Source of the DNA: Pseudomonas sp. ANT_J12
GTDB taxonomy: Bacteria; Pseudomonadota; Gammaproteobacteria; Pseudomonadales; Pseudomonadaceae
Assembly (NCBI RefSeq): GCF_008370045.1
Contig: NZ_VOBN01000019.1
Span: 56,366-120,365, forward strand
Direction of reading: 5' to 3'
DNA: 64,000 nt
The translations under genes were made by a program, and so were the position numbers. The notes beneath the pieces were generated by a model that saw only the letters and a list, made by a program, of their open reading frames with translations, did not search any database and was not told where the DNA came from. Below, in pieces: positions 1-10,413 of this stretch; within the stretch, counting starts at the first letter, position 1; each line of letters begins with the position of its first letter.

Positions 1-2
1 AG

Positions 3-3000
3 ACCGTGCGGCGTCTGGCCACCGTCGCGCAACAGAGCGATGCGGTGCTGGCGATGCAAGGGGATGTCGTCGGCGAGGCCGTGCTGACACCGATCCAGCA
101 GTACTTTTTCGGCACCGGGATTCCCCAGCGTCAACACTGGAACCAGTCGATCCTGCTGACCCCGGCCGAGCCGCTGAACGCGGCGCCGCTGGAACAGGCG
201 CTGCTGCACCTGCAACGGCATCACGATGCCTTGCGCCTGCGCTACCGTGAAACCGCCGGTGCCTGGCGCCAGGTGCATGCCGCGGTCGATCAGCCCACCG
301 CGTTGCTGCGCACGGTCACCCTGCACGACAGCGACGCCTTGCCGGCGCTGTGCCTGGAGCTGCAACGCAGCCTGGACCTGAGCGACGGCCCGTTGATCCG
401 CGCGGTGTTGGTGGACTTGCCGGATGCCAGCCAACGCCTGTTGCTGGTGATTCATCACCTGGTGGTCGATGGCGTGTCGTGGCGTATTTTGCTCGAAGAC
501 TTGCAAAGCGCTTACCAGCAGATCAGCGCCGGCCAGGCCTTGAAGCTACCGGCCAAGACCACCGCGTTCAAGGATTGGGGCGAACGCCTGCAAGGGCATG
601 CCCGCAGTGCCAGGCTGGAGGCCGAACTGGCTTACTGGCGCGAGCAACTGGCCGCCGCCCCGGTCGATTTGCCGCTGGACCGTCCCCACGGCCAGTTGCA
701 AAACCGCTTCGAGCGCAGCGTCGACACTCGCCTTGATGCCGAGCGCACCCGGCAATTGCTGCAACAGGCGCCGGCGGTCTATCGCACTCAGGTCAATGAC
801 CTGCTGCTGACCGCACTGGCTCAGGTCCTGTGTGCCTGGACCGCTTCCGACAGCGCCCTGGTGCAACTCGAAGGCCATGGTCGTGAAGACCTGTTCGACG
901 ACCTCGACCTCAGCCGCACCGTCGGCTGGTTTACCAGCATGTTCCCGGTGCGCCTCAAACCCCAGGCCAGTGTCGAAGCGTCGATCAAGGGCATCAAGGA
1001 ACAACTGCGGGCGGTCCCGAACAAGGGCATCGGCTTCGGGCTGTTGCGTTACCTGGGCAGCGCCGAATCGCAAGCGGCTTTGCGCGATCTGGTGCAACCG
1101 AAGGTCACGTTCAACTACCTTGGCCAGTTCGACAACAACTTCGATGAGGCCGCGCTGTGGGTGCCGGCCACCGAAAACAAAGGCGCCGGGCAAGATGAAC
1201 AGGCGCCGATGAGTAACTGGCTGACCATCGATGGCCGGGTTTACCAAGGGCAGTTGAGCCTGACCTGGACCTATAGCGGTGATGTCTTTGAAGAAAGCAC
1301 CATCAATGCCCTGGCCCGTGCCTATGAAGTGGCGCTGGGCGAGTTGATCGATCATTGCCTGAACCACCCGAGCGGTGGTTTGACGCCCTCCGACGTGCCG
1401 CTGGCCGGGTTGTCCCAGGCGCATCTGGACAGCCTGCCGATTGCCGCGCAGCGGATCGAGGACCTTTATCCGCTGGCGCCGATGCAGCAGGGGATTTTGT
1501 TCCACAGCCTGTACGACGCCGATGCCAGTGCCTACGTCTATCAGATGCTGCTGGATATCGACGGTCTGGACGTCCCGCGCTTCCAGCAATCCTGGCAGCG
1601 CGTGGTGGATCGCCATGAAGTGCTGCGGGCCGGTTTTATCTGGGGCAGCGATGGCCTCGATACGCCGTTGCAGGTGATCTATCGCCAGTTGACCCTGGAA
1701 ATGCCGGAAGTGGATGTGCGCGGCGAACCGGATCAGGCCGCCGCCCTTGAAGCGCGGGCGCGGGCTGACCTGGAGCGCGGTTTCGATCTGCAGAACCCGC
1801 CGTTGCTGCGCTTGTGTCTGTTGCGCACCGCGGATGATCGGCACCGGTTGATCTTCACCTGCCACCACATCCTGATGGATGGCTGGAGCAACTCGCGGAT
1901 GTTCGGCGAAGTGCTGCAGGATTACGCCGGTCAACCGGTGCCCAGTGCCCAGGGCCGTTACCGCGACTTCCTGGCCTGGCTGCAACGCCAGGACAAAGAC
2001 GCGGCGCAAGCCTTCTGGCGCGGGCAACTGGCGCAGCTGAGCGAACCGACCCGGTTGGCGTGCGCCTGTCACGGGCAGACCGTGCCGGGGCCGGGCAAGG
2101 GCGTGCATCGCCTGACGTTCGACGCGGCATTCACGCAACGGCTGAACGGTTTCTCCCGTCAGCAACAAGTGACGCTCAACAGCCTGGTGCAAGCGGCGTG
2201 GTTGCTGGTGTTGCAACGCTACACCGGTCAGGCCAGCGTCGCGTTCGGCGCCACGGTGTCTGGGCGTCCGGTGGATTTGCCGGGTATCGAGCAACAACTC
2301 GGGCTGTTCATCAACACCTTGCCGGTGATCGCCAGTCCGCAAGCCACCAGCAGCGTCCGCGACTGGGTGCGCAGCGTACAGGACAAGAACCTGCTGCTGC
2401 GCGACTACGAGCAGACGCCGTTGCAGGATATCCAGCGTCTGGCAGAACTCAGTGGCGAAGCCTTGTTCGACACGTTGCTGGTGTTCGAAAACTACCCGGT
2501 CTCGGAAACCCTCGAGGCGAATCCGGGCGGCTTGGGTTTTGGCAGCCTGGAACACCGCGAGCAAACCAACTATGCCTTGACCCTGATCGCCGGTGCCGGC
2601 GAGGTCTTGAGCCTGGACTTCAACTACCTCACAGCACACTTCGCCGAGCGCAGCATTGTCGGCCTGGCGGGGCATCTGCAAGCCGTGCTGCTTCAGTTCC
2701 TCGAAGCGCCGCAGCGTGTGCTGGGTGAAATCGGCCTGTTGTCGTCCAGCGAACTGCTCACCCTGGCGCAATGGAACGACCATCAAGCGCCATACCCGAG
2801 GCAGTCGCTGATTCATCACGGCTTCGAAGCCCAGGCGCAACGCCGGCCGCAGGCGCTGGCCTTGAGTCATGGCGGCGTGGCGCTGAGCTACGCCGAACTC
2901 AACCGCCAGGCCAACCAGTTGGCCCGGCGGCTGGTGCAGTTGGGCGTTGGCCCTGAAGTGCGCGTGGGCGTGGCGATGCCGCGCTCGGCGCAACTGGTGA

Positions 3001-6000
3001 TTGCGCTGATGGCGGTGCTCAAGGCCGGTGGCACCTACGTGCCGCTGGACCCGGACTATCCGGCCGATCGCGTGGCGTACATGCTCGAGGACAGCCAGGC
3101 GAAAGTCCTGCTGACCCAGCAGGCGCTGCTCGCCCAATTGCCGTCTACCGAGGCCCATGTGGTGTTGGTGGAGGCGGGTGGCCTGGCGTTTGTTGACCTC
3201 GGCGCGGACAACCTGGAACCCCGGGGTGATTGCGCCAACCTCGCGTACGTGATCTACACCTCCGGTTCCACCGGCAAGCCCAAGGGCGTGGCCATCGCCC
3301 ACCGTAATGTCCAGGCGCTGATTCACTGGTCCCTCGAGGTCTACAGCGATGAAGACCTGCAGGGCGTGCTGGCCTCGACATCGGTATGTTTCGACCTGTC
3401 GGTGTGGGAGATTTTCGTCACCCTGGCGCGCGGCGGCTCGATGATCGTCGCCCGCAATGCGCTGGAGCTGCCGGACCTGCCGGAGCGCGATCAGGTGCGC
3501 CTGATCAACACCGTGCCGTCAGCCATCGCGGCGTTGCATCGGACCGGGCAGATCCCGCCGGGTGTGCGGATCATCAACCTCGCCGGTGAACCGCTTAAGC
3601 AGACCCTCGTCGACAGCCTGTACCGCGTCACGTCGGTGCAGCACGTCTACGACCTGTACGGGCCGTCCGAAGACACCACCTATTCGACCTGGACCCGTCG
3701 CGACGCCGGCGGTTTGGCCAACATTGGCCGGCCGCTGGTCAACACCACGGCGTATTTGCTCGACGCGCAACTGCAGGCGGCGCCCATCGGCGTGGCGGCC
3801 GAACTGTACCTGGCTGGCGACGGCATTACCCGGGGCTACCTGTTCCGTCCAGGCCTGACCGCCGAACGATTCGTGCCTGACCCGTTGGCGAGCAACGGCG
3901 AGCGCATGTACCGCACCGGCGACCTGACTCGCTTGCAGGACGGTGGCGTGATCGAATACGTGGGACGCATCGACCATCAGGTCAAGGTCCGTGGTTTCCG
4001 TATCGAGCTGGGGGAAATCGAAACCCGAATGCTGGCTCATGCCAGCGTGCGTGAAGGCGTGGTACTGGCGGTGGAGGGCAACAATGGCCAGCGACTGGTG
4101 GCCTACGTGGTGCCCGTGCAGACCGACCTGAGCCTGCAGGAGCAAGACGAACTGAGCGAGGCCCTGAAAGCCGCGCTCAAGGCGCACTTGCCCGAGTACA
4201 TGGTGCCGGCGCAGTGGCTGTTCCTCGACCAGTTGCCGCTGACTCCAAACGGCAAACTCGACCGCAAGGCCTTGCCGGCCCCGGACGCCAACCCCCTGTC
4301 GCGCGATTACGTGGCACCGCGCACGGCGCTGGAACAGCAATTGGTGCAGATCTGGCAAGACATCCTGAAAATCGACCGGGTCGGGGTGAGCGACAACTTC
4401 TTTAGCCTGGGCGGCGATTCGATCATTTCCATCCAGGTGGTCAGCCGTGCGCGCCAGGCGGGCATTCGCTTCACGCCCAAAGACCTGTTCCAGCAGCAGA
4501 CCGTGGAGGGGCTGGCGACCGTGGTGTCCTTCGATCCGGCGCTGCTGTCGGCCGAACAAGGCGCCGTGATGGGCAGCACGCCGTTGCTGCCGTTGCAGCA
4601 ATGGTACTTGCAGACCCCGCAAACACAGCGTCCGCGCCATTGCTCGATACGGCTTGAACCGCAGGTGCCGCTGACTCTGGCGTTGCTCGAACAGGCAATG
4701 CAAGCGTTGGTGGGTCAGCACGACAGCCTGCGCCTGACATTCGCCGACGGCGTTGCCCGTTATCAAGAGCCAGGTGCCGCGCGGGTGCGACAACAGCGGG
4801 TGAGCGATCTTGCGCAACTGCAACGCCTCGCTGAACAGGCGCAAGCGGAGCTGGATCCGGCACACGGCCCGCTGTTGAGCGCGGTGCTCTTCGAGCTGCC
4901 GCAGGGTCAACAACGCGTACTGGTGGTCGCTCATTGGCTGGCGGTGGACAACGCATCATGGTCGCTGCTGTTGCAGGACTTGCAGCGTGTTTGCCGGCAA
5001 CTGCTGGCCGGTGACCGCGTGACGTTCCCGGTCAAGACCACCTCGTTCCAGCGCTGGAGCGAGCAACTGCTGGAGTTTGGCCGCAGCGATGCGTTGCTGA
5101 CGCAAGTGCCGTTCTGGCAAGCGCAACACAGCGGCGATGCCATGCTGTTGCCGCTGGATTCGCCGCAAGGTCAATCCGCCGCGGCGACGCGGGTCACTGC
5201 GCTCGATCCAGCTGCCACCCAGCAACTGCTTACCAAAGCCCCAGACGCTTACCGCACCGGGCGCAATGAACTGCTGCTGGCCGCACTGACGCGGGTTATC
5301 TCGCGCTGGAGTGGTCAGCCGACGGTTGTCTTCGAGCTTGAGGCCGACGGGCGTCAGGCGTTGGGCGAGGCGCTGGACCTGAGCCGCACCGTCGGTGCTT
5401 TCCGTCATCGCTACCCGGTACGCTTGACGGCCGACGCGCTGATGGCGGACTCGATCAAACAGATCAAGGAACAACTGCGGGCGGTGCCGGATCAGGGCAT
5501 TGGCCATGGCTTGTTGCAGGATCACCTGCACGGGCCGGTGCCTTGTATCGGTTTCACCTTCCACGACACCCTCGACTGGGTGGGCGATGGCGTGTTGGTG
5601 GCGGACGATGACGCCTTCGAGCACCTGTCGGCGCCTTCCAGTCAGTGCCTGAGCCTCGATGCACAGTTGCACAACGGTGCGTTGCAGCTGCGCTGGTCGT
5701 TCAACCCGCAGCAGTTCAATGCCTCGACCCTCCAGCGCCTGGCGCACGAGTATGTGCAGGAACTGCGTGCATTGACCGAGCACTGCTGCCAGCCGGATAG
5801 CCGTGGCCTGACACCATCGGACTTCCCGCTGGCGGGCCTCGATCAGGCCCAGCTCGACGCGCTGCCGGTGACGGCGCCGGACATCGAAGACATCTATCCG
5901 TTGTCGCCGATGCAGGAAGGCATGTTGTTCCACACCCTGTCCGACAACGGCAGTAGCCTGTACATGCAACAGGTCAGCCTGCCGGTCAAAGGGCTGGACG

Positions 6001-9000
6001 TGGAGCGCTTCCGTGGCGCCTGGGAATTCATCATCGAGCGCCAGGCCATTCTGCGCACCAGTTTCCACTGGCAGGACGGCTTGGCCAAACCGTTGCAGAT
6101 CGTCCATTACCATGCGCCGTTGCAAATGGCAGTGCTCGACTGGCGTGATCGGGAGGTCAGCGAAGCGCAGATCGCCGAGTTTGCCACCGTGGACCGTGCG
6201 AACGCATTTGACTTGTCGAAGGCATGTCTTCAGCGGGTAACGTTGCTGCGCCTGAGTGACGAGCAGTTCCAGATGATCTGGACCAGCCACCACATTCTGA
6301 TGGACGGCTGGAGCAGTTCGCGGCTGTTCGGTGAGGTGTTGCAGTACTACTCCAAAGGCCAGGTCAGTGGAGAGAACGGGCGTTACCGCGACTTCATCGG
6401 CTGGCTGCAAGCCCAGGACCAGAATGCCCAGGAGGTGTTCTGGAAAGCCCGTCTGGCGCCGGTCACCGAACCGACGGCGCTGAGCCAGGCGATGCACCCG
6501 CGCTTCTCGGCCGATGTGTCCGGGCACGATGCGATTTATTCAAACTGGAACACGTCGCAGACCGCGCGCTTGCAACAGTTCTGCCGCGACCTGCGGATCA
6601 CCCCCAACACCTTGATCCAGGGCGCGTGGCTGTTGCTGTTGCAGCGTTACACCGGCCAGCGCACGGTCACCTTCGGCGCCACGGTGTCCGGGCGTCCCGA
6701 GAGCCTGCCGAATGTCGGCAACATGCTTGGGCTGTTCATCAACACCTTGCCGATCATCCAGACCCCGGAACCGGATCAGCGCCTGGCCGACTGGCTCAAC
6801 CAGGTCCAGGCCTGCAACCTGGACATTCGCGATTATTCCCAGGTCCCGCTGGCTGATGTGCAGCGTTGGTCCAACCTGGGCGGCCAGGGCTTGTTCGACA
6901 GCATCATCGTGTTTGAGAACTTCCCGATCGATGACCGCTTGCAAGAGGAAAACGACACGGAGCTGACCTTCGGAAAATCCATCGGCCATGGAGTGACCAA
7001 CGTGCCGATGGACCTAGCGGTGATGCTCGGCGACGAGTTGTCCATCGAGTACCTGTACCTGCGCAGCCACTTCAGCGCCGAGGCCGTGGAAGGCATTCGC
7101 CTGACAATGGAAAACACCCTTGAGGCGATGATGAGCGCGCCTTACGAACGCCTGGGTAACTTGCAGCGTTTGTCCTGCGAGCAGTGGCACGCGATGCAGG
7201 CCTGGAGCGCAGAACCGGCCGCTGATCATCAGGCGACGCTGTTGCCGCAACTGATCAGCCAGCATGCGCTGCACCAGCCCGAGGCGATCGCGCTGCAATG
7301 CGCCGGGTTGAGCCTCAGCTATGGCGAACTCGAACAGCGGGCCAATCGTCTGGCGCATTGCCTGATCGAACACGGCGCCGGCCCGGAAGTGGTCATCGGC
7401 GTGGCACTGCCGCGATCCCTGGAAATGGTGGTCAGCTTCCTCGCGGTGCTCAAGAGCGGGGCGGCCTATGTGCCACTGGACATCGATTATCCGCCGGAGC
7501 GCCTGGCGTTCATGATCGAAGATTCGCGGATGGCGCTGCTGTTGACTCAAAGCAGCCTGCGCGGCACGTTGCCGGCCCCCGAAGGCCTGCTGCGCCTGGA
7601 AATCGATCACCTCGACGAAACCCGTTACACCGATGCGGCCCCTGTTTGCCGCGTCCAGGAGCAGGGGTTGGCCTATCTGGTCTACACCTCCGGTTCCACC
7701 GGTCGGCCAAAAGGCGTCGCGGTGACCCAGGGTCCGTTGAGCATGCATTGCCAGGCGATCGCCAAGCTGTATGAAATGGACACCGACAGTTGCGAATTGC
7801 ACTTCATGTCCTTCGCCTTCGACGGTGCCCATGAACGCTGGTTGAGTACGCTTTACAGCGGTGGTCGCCTGGTGATTCGTGACGGTTGCCTGTGGACCCC
7901 CGAACAGACTTATCAGGCCCTGCACGAGTACGGTGTGACGATTGCCTGCTTCCCGCCGGCCTACCTCAAGCAACTGGCCGAATACGCCGCCGCCAGTGGC
8001 ATCGCGCCGCCGCCCGTGCGCATCTACTGCTTCGGTGGCGACGCGGTGCCGGATCAGACGTTCGAACAAGTGAAGGCGGCGCTGCGCCCCGAGTACTTCA
8101 CCAACGGTTATGGCCCGACGGAAACGGTGGTCACGCCGATGCTGTGGAAAGTGCCGGTAAGCCAACACTGTGAAGCGGCTTATGCACCGATTGGCCGAGC
8201 CGTGGGTGGTCGCTCGCTGTATGTGCTGGACGAAGACCTGAATCCGCTGCCGCCCGGTTTTTCCGGCGAGTTGTACATTGGCGGCTACGGTATCGCCCGT
8301 GGTTATCACCATCGGCCGGACCTGACCGGGGAGCGCTTCGTGCCCAACCCGTTCGCGGCCGGCGAGCGGCTCTACCGCTCCGGCGACCTGGTGCGTCTGC
8401 GGCCTGACGGCGTGCTCGACTACGTCGGGCGTATCGACCATCAAGTCAAGGTGCGCGGGTTCCGTATCGAGCTGGGTGAAGTCGAGGCCAGCTTGCGGCT
8501 ACTCGAGCAGGTCAGCGATGCGCTGGTCATCGCCCGGGACAATGCCAGTGGCAAGCAGTTGATCGGTTACGTCGTCACCCCTGACGGACAGGACCTGGGC
8601 GATGCGCTCAAGGCCGGTCTGCGGGCGACGCTGCCGGAGTACATGGTGCCGGCGCAGATTGTCTGCCTCGACGCTTTCCCGGTCACGCCCAACGGCAAAC
8701 TGGACCGCAAGGCACTGCCGGAGCCGGAGTTCAAAAGCGAGGACTATGTCGCGCCGCGCAATCAACAGGAGCAACTGCTGGCCGAGATCTGGGCCCAGGT
8801 GCTGCAGGTGGAGCAGGTCGGTATCAGCGACAACTTCTTTGAACTGGGCGGTGATTCGATTCTCAGCCTGCAAGTGATTTCCCGGGTGCGCAACCACCCA
8901 ACGTTGAAGATGGACCTGAAGCTGCGCGACCTGATGCGTCTGCAAACCATCGCCGGGATTGTCGAGCAGGACGGGGCGAAACCGGCCACGCAACAGCTGT

Positions 9001-10334
9001 CGGAGGACATCACCCATGTGGCCAGCGAAGGCCTGTTCAACCTGTTGCCGATCCAGGAGTGGTTCTTCGCCGAAGGCATGTCCGAGGCGCACCACTACAA
9101 CCAGTCGCTGTTGTTGAGTGCGCGTCAGGCGTTGGATCTGGATGCACTGGAACACGCCTTGGGCTGGATCGAAAAACACCACGATTCGCTGCGCCTGCGC
9201 TTCTGCCAGGAAGGTGGGCGTTGGTTGCAGCGATACGCGGCGCCGACCGATCAACGCGAGCCGCTGCTGTGGCGGCGCGAGGCGCAGGACCGCGAGCAGG
9301 TTGAAGCCCTGGCGAACCTGACCCAGCGCAGCCTTAAACTCGATGACGGCCCGGCCTGGCGCGCGGTGCACATCGCGTTGCCGGACGGCCAGGCACGGCT
9401 GTTGATGGTCATTCACCATTTGGTGGTCGATACGGTGTCCTGGCGGATTCTGCTCGACGATCTGAAAGTGGCGTACGAGGCTTGCGTCATGGGCCTGGAA
9501 CCCCAATTGCCGATTCGCACCAGCAGTTATCGTGCATTTGCCGAGGCCTTGCAGGCGCAGGCACCGGTGATTGCCGAGCAAGAACTCGGGTATTGGCTGG
9601 AGCAACTCGATCAGCCAGGCGTGGATCTGCCGTGCGACAACCTGCGAGGCAAGAACCAGGTGCGGCAGCAGGCGCAGGCGCGGCTCAAGTTGTCCCGCGA
9701 GCACACCGAACAGTTGCTCAAGCAGGCCCCGGCGGTCTATCGCACGCAGATCAACGATTTGCTGCTGACCGCACTCAGCCGTGCATTGTGCCGCTGGAGC
9801 GAACAGTCATCGGCGCTGATTCTGCTGGAAGGGCACGGTCGCGAAGACCTGTTCGAGCGCATCGATCTGAGCCGCAGCCTGGGCTGGTTCACCAGCATGT
9901 TCCCGGTGCGCCTGAACCCGAGCGAGGACATCGGTGCGTCGATCATCAATGTGCAGGCGCAACTGGCCGCGGTACCGCGCAAGGGCATTGGTTATGGCGT
10001 GTTGCGTCATCTCGCCGGTTCGCAACTGGCCACCCAGTTGGCCGGGCTGCCGCAGGCCCGCGTGACGTTCAACTACCTGGGGCAGTTTGACCAGAGCTTC
10101 GATGAACAGGCGCTGCTGGTGCCGGCACTGGAGGAAACCGGCGACAACTACAGCCTCAAGGCGAACCTGGGCAACTGGCTGGAAATCGTCGGCCAGGTCT
10201 ATGACGGTCAGTTGGCATTGCGCTGCATCTACAGCACCCAGCGCTACCGGGCACAGACCATGGACGGCTTCATGCAGGGCTATCAGCACGAGCTGGAAGC
10301 GTTGATCGAGCATTGCATGGCGCGGGTCAATTGA
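3..10334 (+). CDS. Pyoverdine-type non-ribosomal peptide synthetase, 5' truncated by window edge
   Basis: Two complete elongation modules and the tail of a third, open from the left edge, so the true start lies outside. Residue numbers count from the GTG at 6. Order: epimerisation (E, HHxxxDG at 150-156), condensation (C, HHILMDG 620-626), adenylation (A, YTSGSTG from 1084, PNGKLDRK from 1414), carrier (LGGDS, Ser1472), a degenerate E (HW at 1643-1644 where HH is expected), C (HHILMDG 2095-2101), A (YTSGSTG from 2560), carrier (Ser2951), and a terminal E (HHLVVDT 3137-3143). There is no thioesterase. Both C domains open with the PLxPMQxG pattern usual for condensation after an epimerised residue. 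The pyoverdine genes downstream make a pyoverdine peptide synthetase (PvdI/PvdJ/PvdD class) the likely identity; which one cannot be decided because the TE-bearing terminal enzyme is not in view. By eye the first A-domain pocket resembles alanine codes, and the second has Glu at the third position as in some basic-residue codes; both are tentative. Confidence 0.9.
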   Translation, partial: TVRRLATVAQQSDAVLAMQGDVVGEAVLTPIQQYFFGTGIPQRQHWNQSILLTPAEPLNAAPLEQALLHLQRHHDALRLRYRETAGAWRQVHAAVDQPTALLRTVTLHDSDALPALCLELQRSLDLSDGPLIRAVLVDLPDASQRLLLVIHHLVVDGVSWRILLEDLQSAYQQISAGQALKLPAKTTAFKDWGERLQGHARSARLEAELAYWREQLAAAPVDLPLDRPHGQLQNRFERSVDTRLDAERTRQLLQQAPAVYRTQVNDLLLTALAQVLCAWTASDSALVQLEGHGREDLFDDLDLSRTVGWFTSMFPVRLKPQASVEASIKGIKEQLRAVPNKGIGFGLLRYLGSAESQAALRDLVQPKVTFNYLGQFDNNFDEAALWVPATENKGAGQDEQAPMSNWLTIDGRVYQGQLSLTWTYSGDVFEESTINALARAYEVALGELIDHCLNHPSGGLTPSDVPLAGLSQAHLDSLPIAAQRIEDLYPLAPMQQGILFHSLYDADASAYVYQMLLDIDGLDVPRFQQSWQRVVDRHEVLRAGFIWGSDGLDTPLQVIYRQLTLEMPEVDVRGEPDQAAALEARARADLERGFDLQNPPLLRLCLLRTADDRHRLIFTCHHILMDGWSNSRMFGEVLQDYAGQPVPSAQGRYRDFLAWLQRQDKDAAQAFWRGQLAQLSEPTRLACACHGQTVPGPGKGVHRLTFDAAFTQRLNGFSRQQQVTLNSLVQAAWLLVLQRYTGQASVAFGATVSGRPVDLPGIEQQLGLFINTLPVIASPQATSSVRDWVRSVQDKNLLLRDYEQTPLQDIQRLAELSGEALFDTLLVFENYPVSETLEANPGGLGFGSLEHREQTNYALTLIAGAGEVLSLDFNYLTAHFAERSIVGLAGHLQAVLLQFLEAPQRVLGEIGLLSSSELLTLAQWNDHQAPYPRQSLIHHGFEAQAQRRPQALALSHGGVALSYAELNRQANQLARRLVQLGVGPEVRVGVAMPRSAQLVIALMAVLKAGGTYVPLDPDYPADRVAYMLEDSQAKVLLTQQALLAQLPSTEAHVVLVEAGGLAFVDLGADNLEPRGDCANLAYVIYTSGSTGKPKGVAIAHRNVQALIHWSLEVYSDEDLQGVLASTSVCFDLSVWEIFVTLARGGSMIVARNALELPDLPERDQVRLINTVPSAIAALHRTGQIPPGVRIINLAGEPLKQTLVDSLYRVTSVQHVYDLYGPSEDTTYSTWTRRDAGGLANIGRPLVNTTAYLLDAQLQAAPIGVAAELYLAGDGITRGYLFRPGLTAERFVPDPLASNGERMYRTGDLTRLQDGGVIEYVGRIDHQVKVRGFRIELGEIETRMLAHASVREGVVLAVEGNNGQRLVAYVVPVQTDLSLQEQDELSEALKAALKAHLPEYMVPAQWLFLDQLPLTPNGKLDRKALPAPDANPLSRDYVAPRTALEQQLVQIWQDILKIDRVGVSDNFFSLGGDSIISIQVVSRARQAGIRFTPKDLFQQQTVEGLATVVSFDPALLSAEQGAVMGSTPLLPLQQWYLQTPQTQRPRHCSIRLEPQVPLTLALLEQAMQALVGQHDSLRLTFADGVARYQEPGAARVRQQRVSDLAQLQRLAEQAQAELDPAHGPLLSAVLFELPQGQQRVLVVAHWLAVDNASWSLLLQDLQRVCRQLLAGDRVTFPVKTTSFQRWSEQLLEFGRSDALLTQVPFWQAQHSGDAMLLPLDSPQGQSAAATRVTALDPAATQQLLTKAPDAYRTGRNELLLAALTRVISRWSGQPTVVFELEADGRQALGEALDLSRTVGAFRHRYPVRLTADALMADSIKQIKEQLRAVPDQGIGHGLLQDHLHGPVPCIGFTFHDTLDWVGDGVLVADDDAFEHLSAPSSQCLSLDAQLHNGALQLRWSFNPQQFNASTLQRLAHEYVQELRALTEHCCQPDSRGLTPSDFPLAGLDQAQLDALPVTAPDIEDIYPLSPMQEGMLFHTLSDNGSSLYMQQVSLPVKGLDVERFRGAWEFIIERQAILRTSFHWQDGLAKPLQIVHYHAPLQMAVLDWRDREVSEAQIAEFATVDRANAFDLSKACLQRVTLLRLSDEQFQMIWTSHHILMDGWSSSRLFGEVLQYYSKGQVSGENGRYRDFIGWLQAQDQNAQEVFWKARLAPVTEPTALSQAMHPRFSADVSGHDAIYSNWNTSQTARLQQFCRDLRITPNTLIQGAWLLLLQRYTGQRTVTFGATVSGRPESLPNVGNMLGLFINTLPIIQTPEPDQRLADWLNQVQACNLDIRDYSQVPLADVQRWSNLGGQGLFDSIIVFENFPIDDRLQEENDTELTFGKSIGHGVTNVPMDLAVMLGDELSIEYLYLRSHFSAEAVEGIRLTMENTLEAMMSAPYERLGNLQRLSCEQWHAMQAWSAEPAADHQATLLPQLISQHALHQPEAIALQCAGLSLSYGELEQRANRLAHCLIEHGAGPEVVIGVALPRSLEMVVSFLAVLKSGAAYVPLDIDYPPERLAFMIEDSRMALLLTQSSLRGTLPAPEGLLRLEIDHLDETRYTDAAPVCRVQEQGLAYLVYTSGSTGRPKGVAVTQGPLSMHCQAIAKLYEMDTDSCELHFMSFAFDGAHERWLSTLYSGGRLVIRDGCLWTPEQTYQALHEYGVTIACFPPAYLKQLAEYAAASGIAPPPVRIYCFGGDAVPDQTFEQVKAALRPEYFTNGYGPTETVVTPMLWKVPVSQHCEAAYAPIGRAVGGRSLYVLDEDLNPLPPGFSGELYIGGYGIARGYHHRPDLTGERFVPNPFAAGERLYRSGDLVRLRPDGVLDYVGRIDHQVKVRGFRIELGEVEASLRLLEQVSDALVIARDNASGKQLIGYVVTPDGQDLGDALKAGLRATLPEYMVPAQIVCLDAFPVTPNGKLDRKALPEPEFKSEDYVAPRNQQEQLLAEIWAQVLQVEQVGISDNFFELGGDSILSLQVISRVRNHPTLKMDLKLRDLMRLQTIAGIVEQDGAKPATQQLSEDITHVASEGLFNLLPIQEWFFAEGMSEAHHYNQSLLLSARQALDLDALEHALGWIEKHHDSLRLRFCQEGGRWLQRYAAPTDQREPLLWRREAQDREQVEALANLTQRSLKLDDGPAWRAVHIALPDGQARLLMVIHHLVVDTVSWRILLDDLKVAYEACVMGLEPQLPIRTSSYRAFAEALQAQAPVIAEQELGYWLEQLDQPGVDLPCDNLRGKNQVRQQAQARLKLSREHTEQLLKQAPAVYRTQINDLLLTALSRALCRWSEQSSALILLEGHGREDLFERIDLSRSLGWFTSMFPVRLNPSEDIGASIINVQAQLAAVPRKGIGYGVLRHLAGSQLATQLAGLPQARVTFNYLGQFDQSFDEQALLVPALEETGDNYSLKANLGNWLEIVGQVYDGQLALRCIYSTQRYRAQTMDGFMQGYQHELEALIEHCMARVN

Positions 10335-10354
10335 TCGGTCGTCAGCCGGCAATC

Positions 10355-10377
10355 TTGTGGGAGCAGGCTCGCTCCCT
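10355..10377. repeat. Half REP element
   Basis: The 43-nt-scale spacer after the NRPS stop contains the inverted pair GGGAGCAGGCTCGCTCCC, a solitary REP-like hairpin typical of fluorescent Pseudomonas. It lies in the 79-nt gap before the hydrolase gene and could modulate read-through or mRNA stability. Confidence 0.5.
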
Positions 10378-10413
10378 CCGTTTTTCTATTTTGTGGGTAC
10401 GAGGATTTTATCG

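Noticed and set aside
546..3326. A 926-codon open frame antisense to the synthetase
   Set aside because: Shadow of a high-GC coding strand: composition is Arg/His/Gln-rich, no family resemblance, and it lies entirely over conserved NRPS domains.
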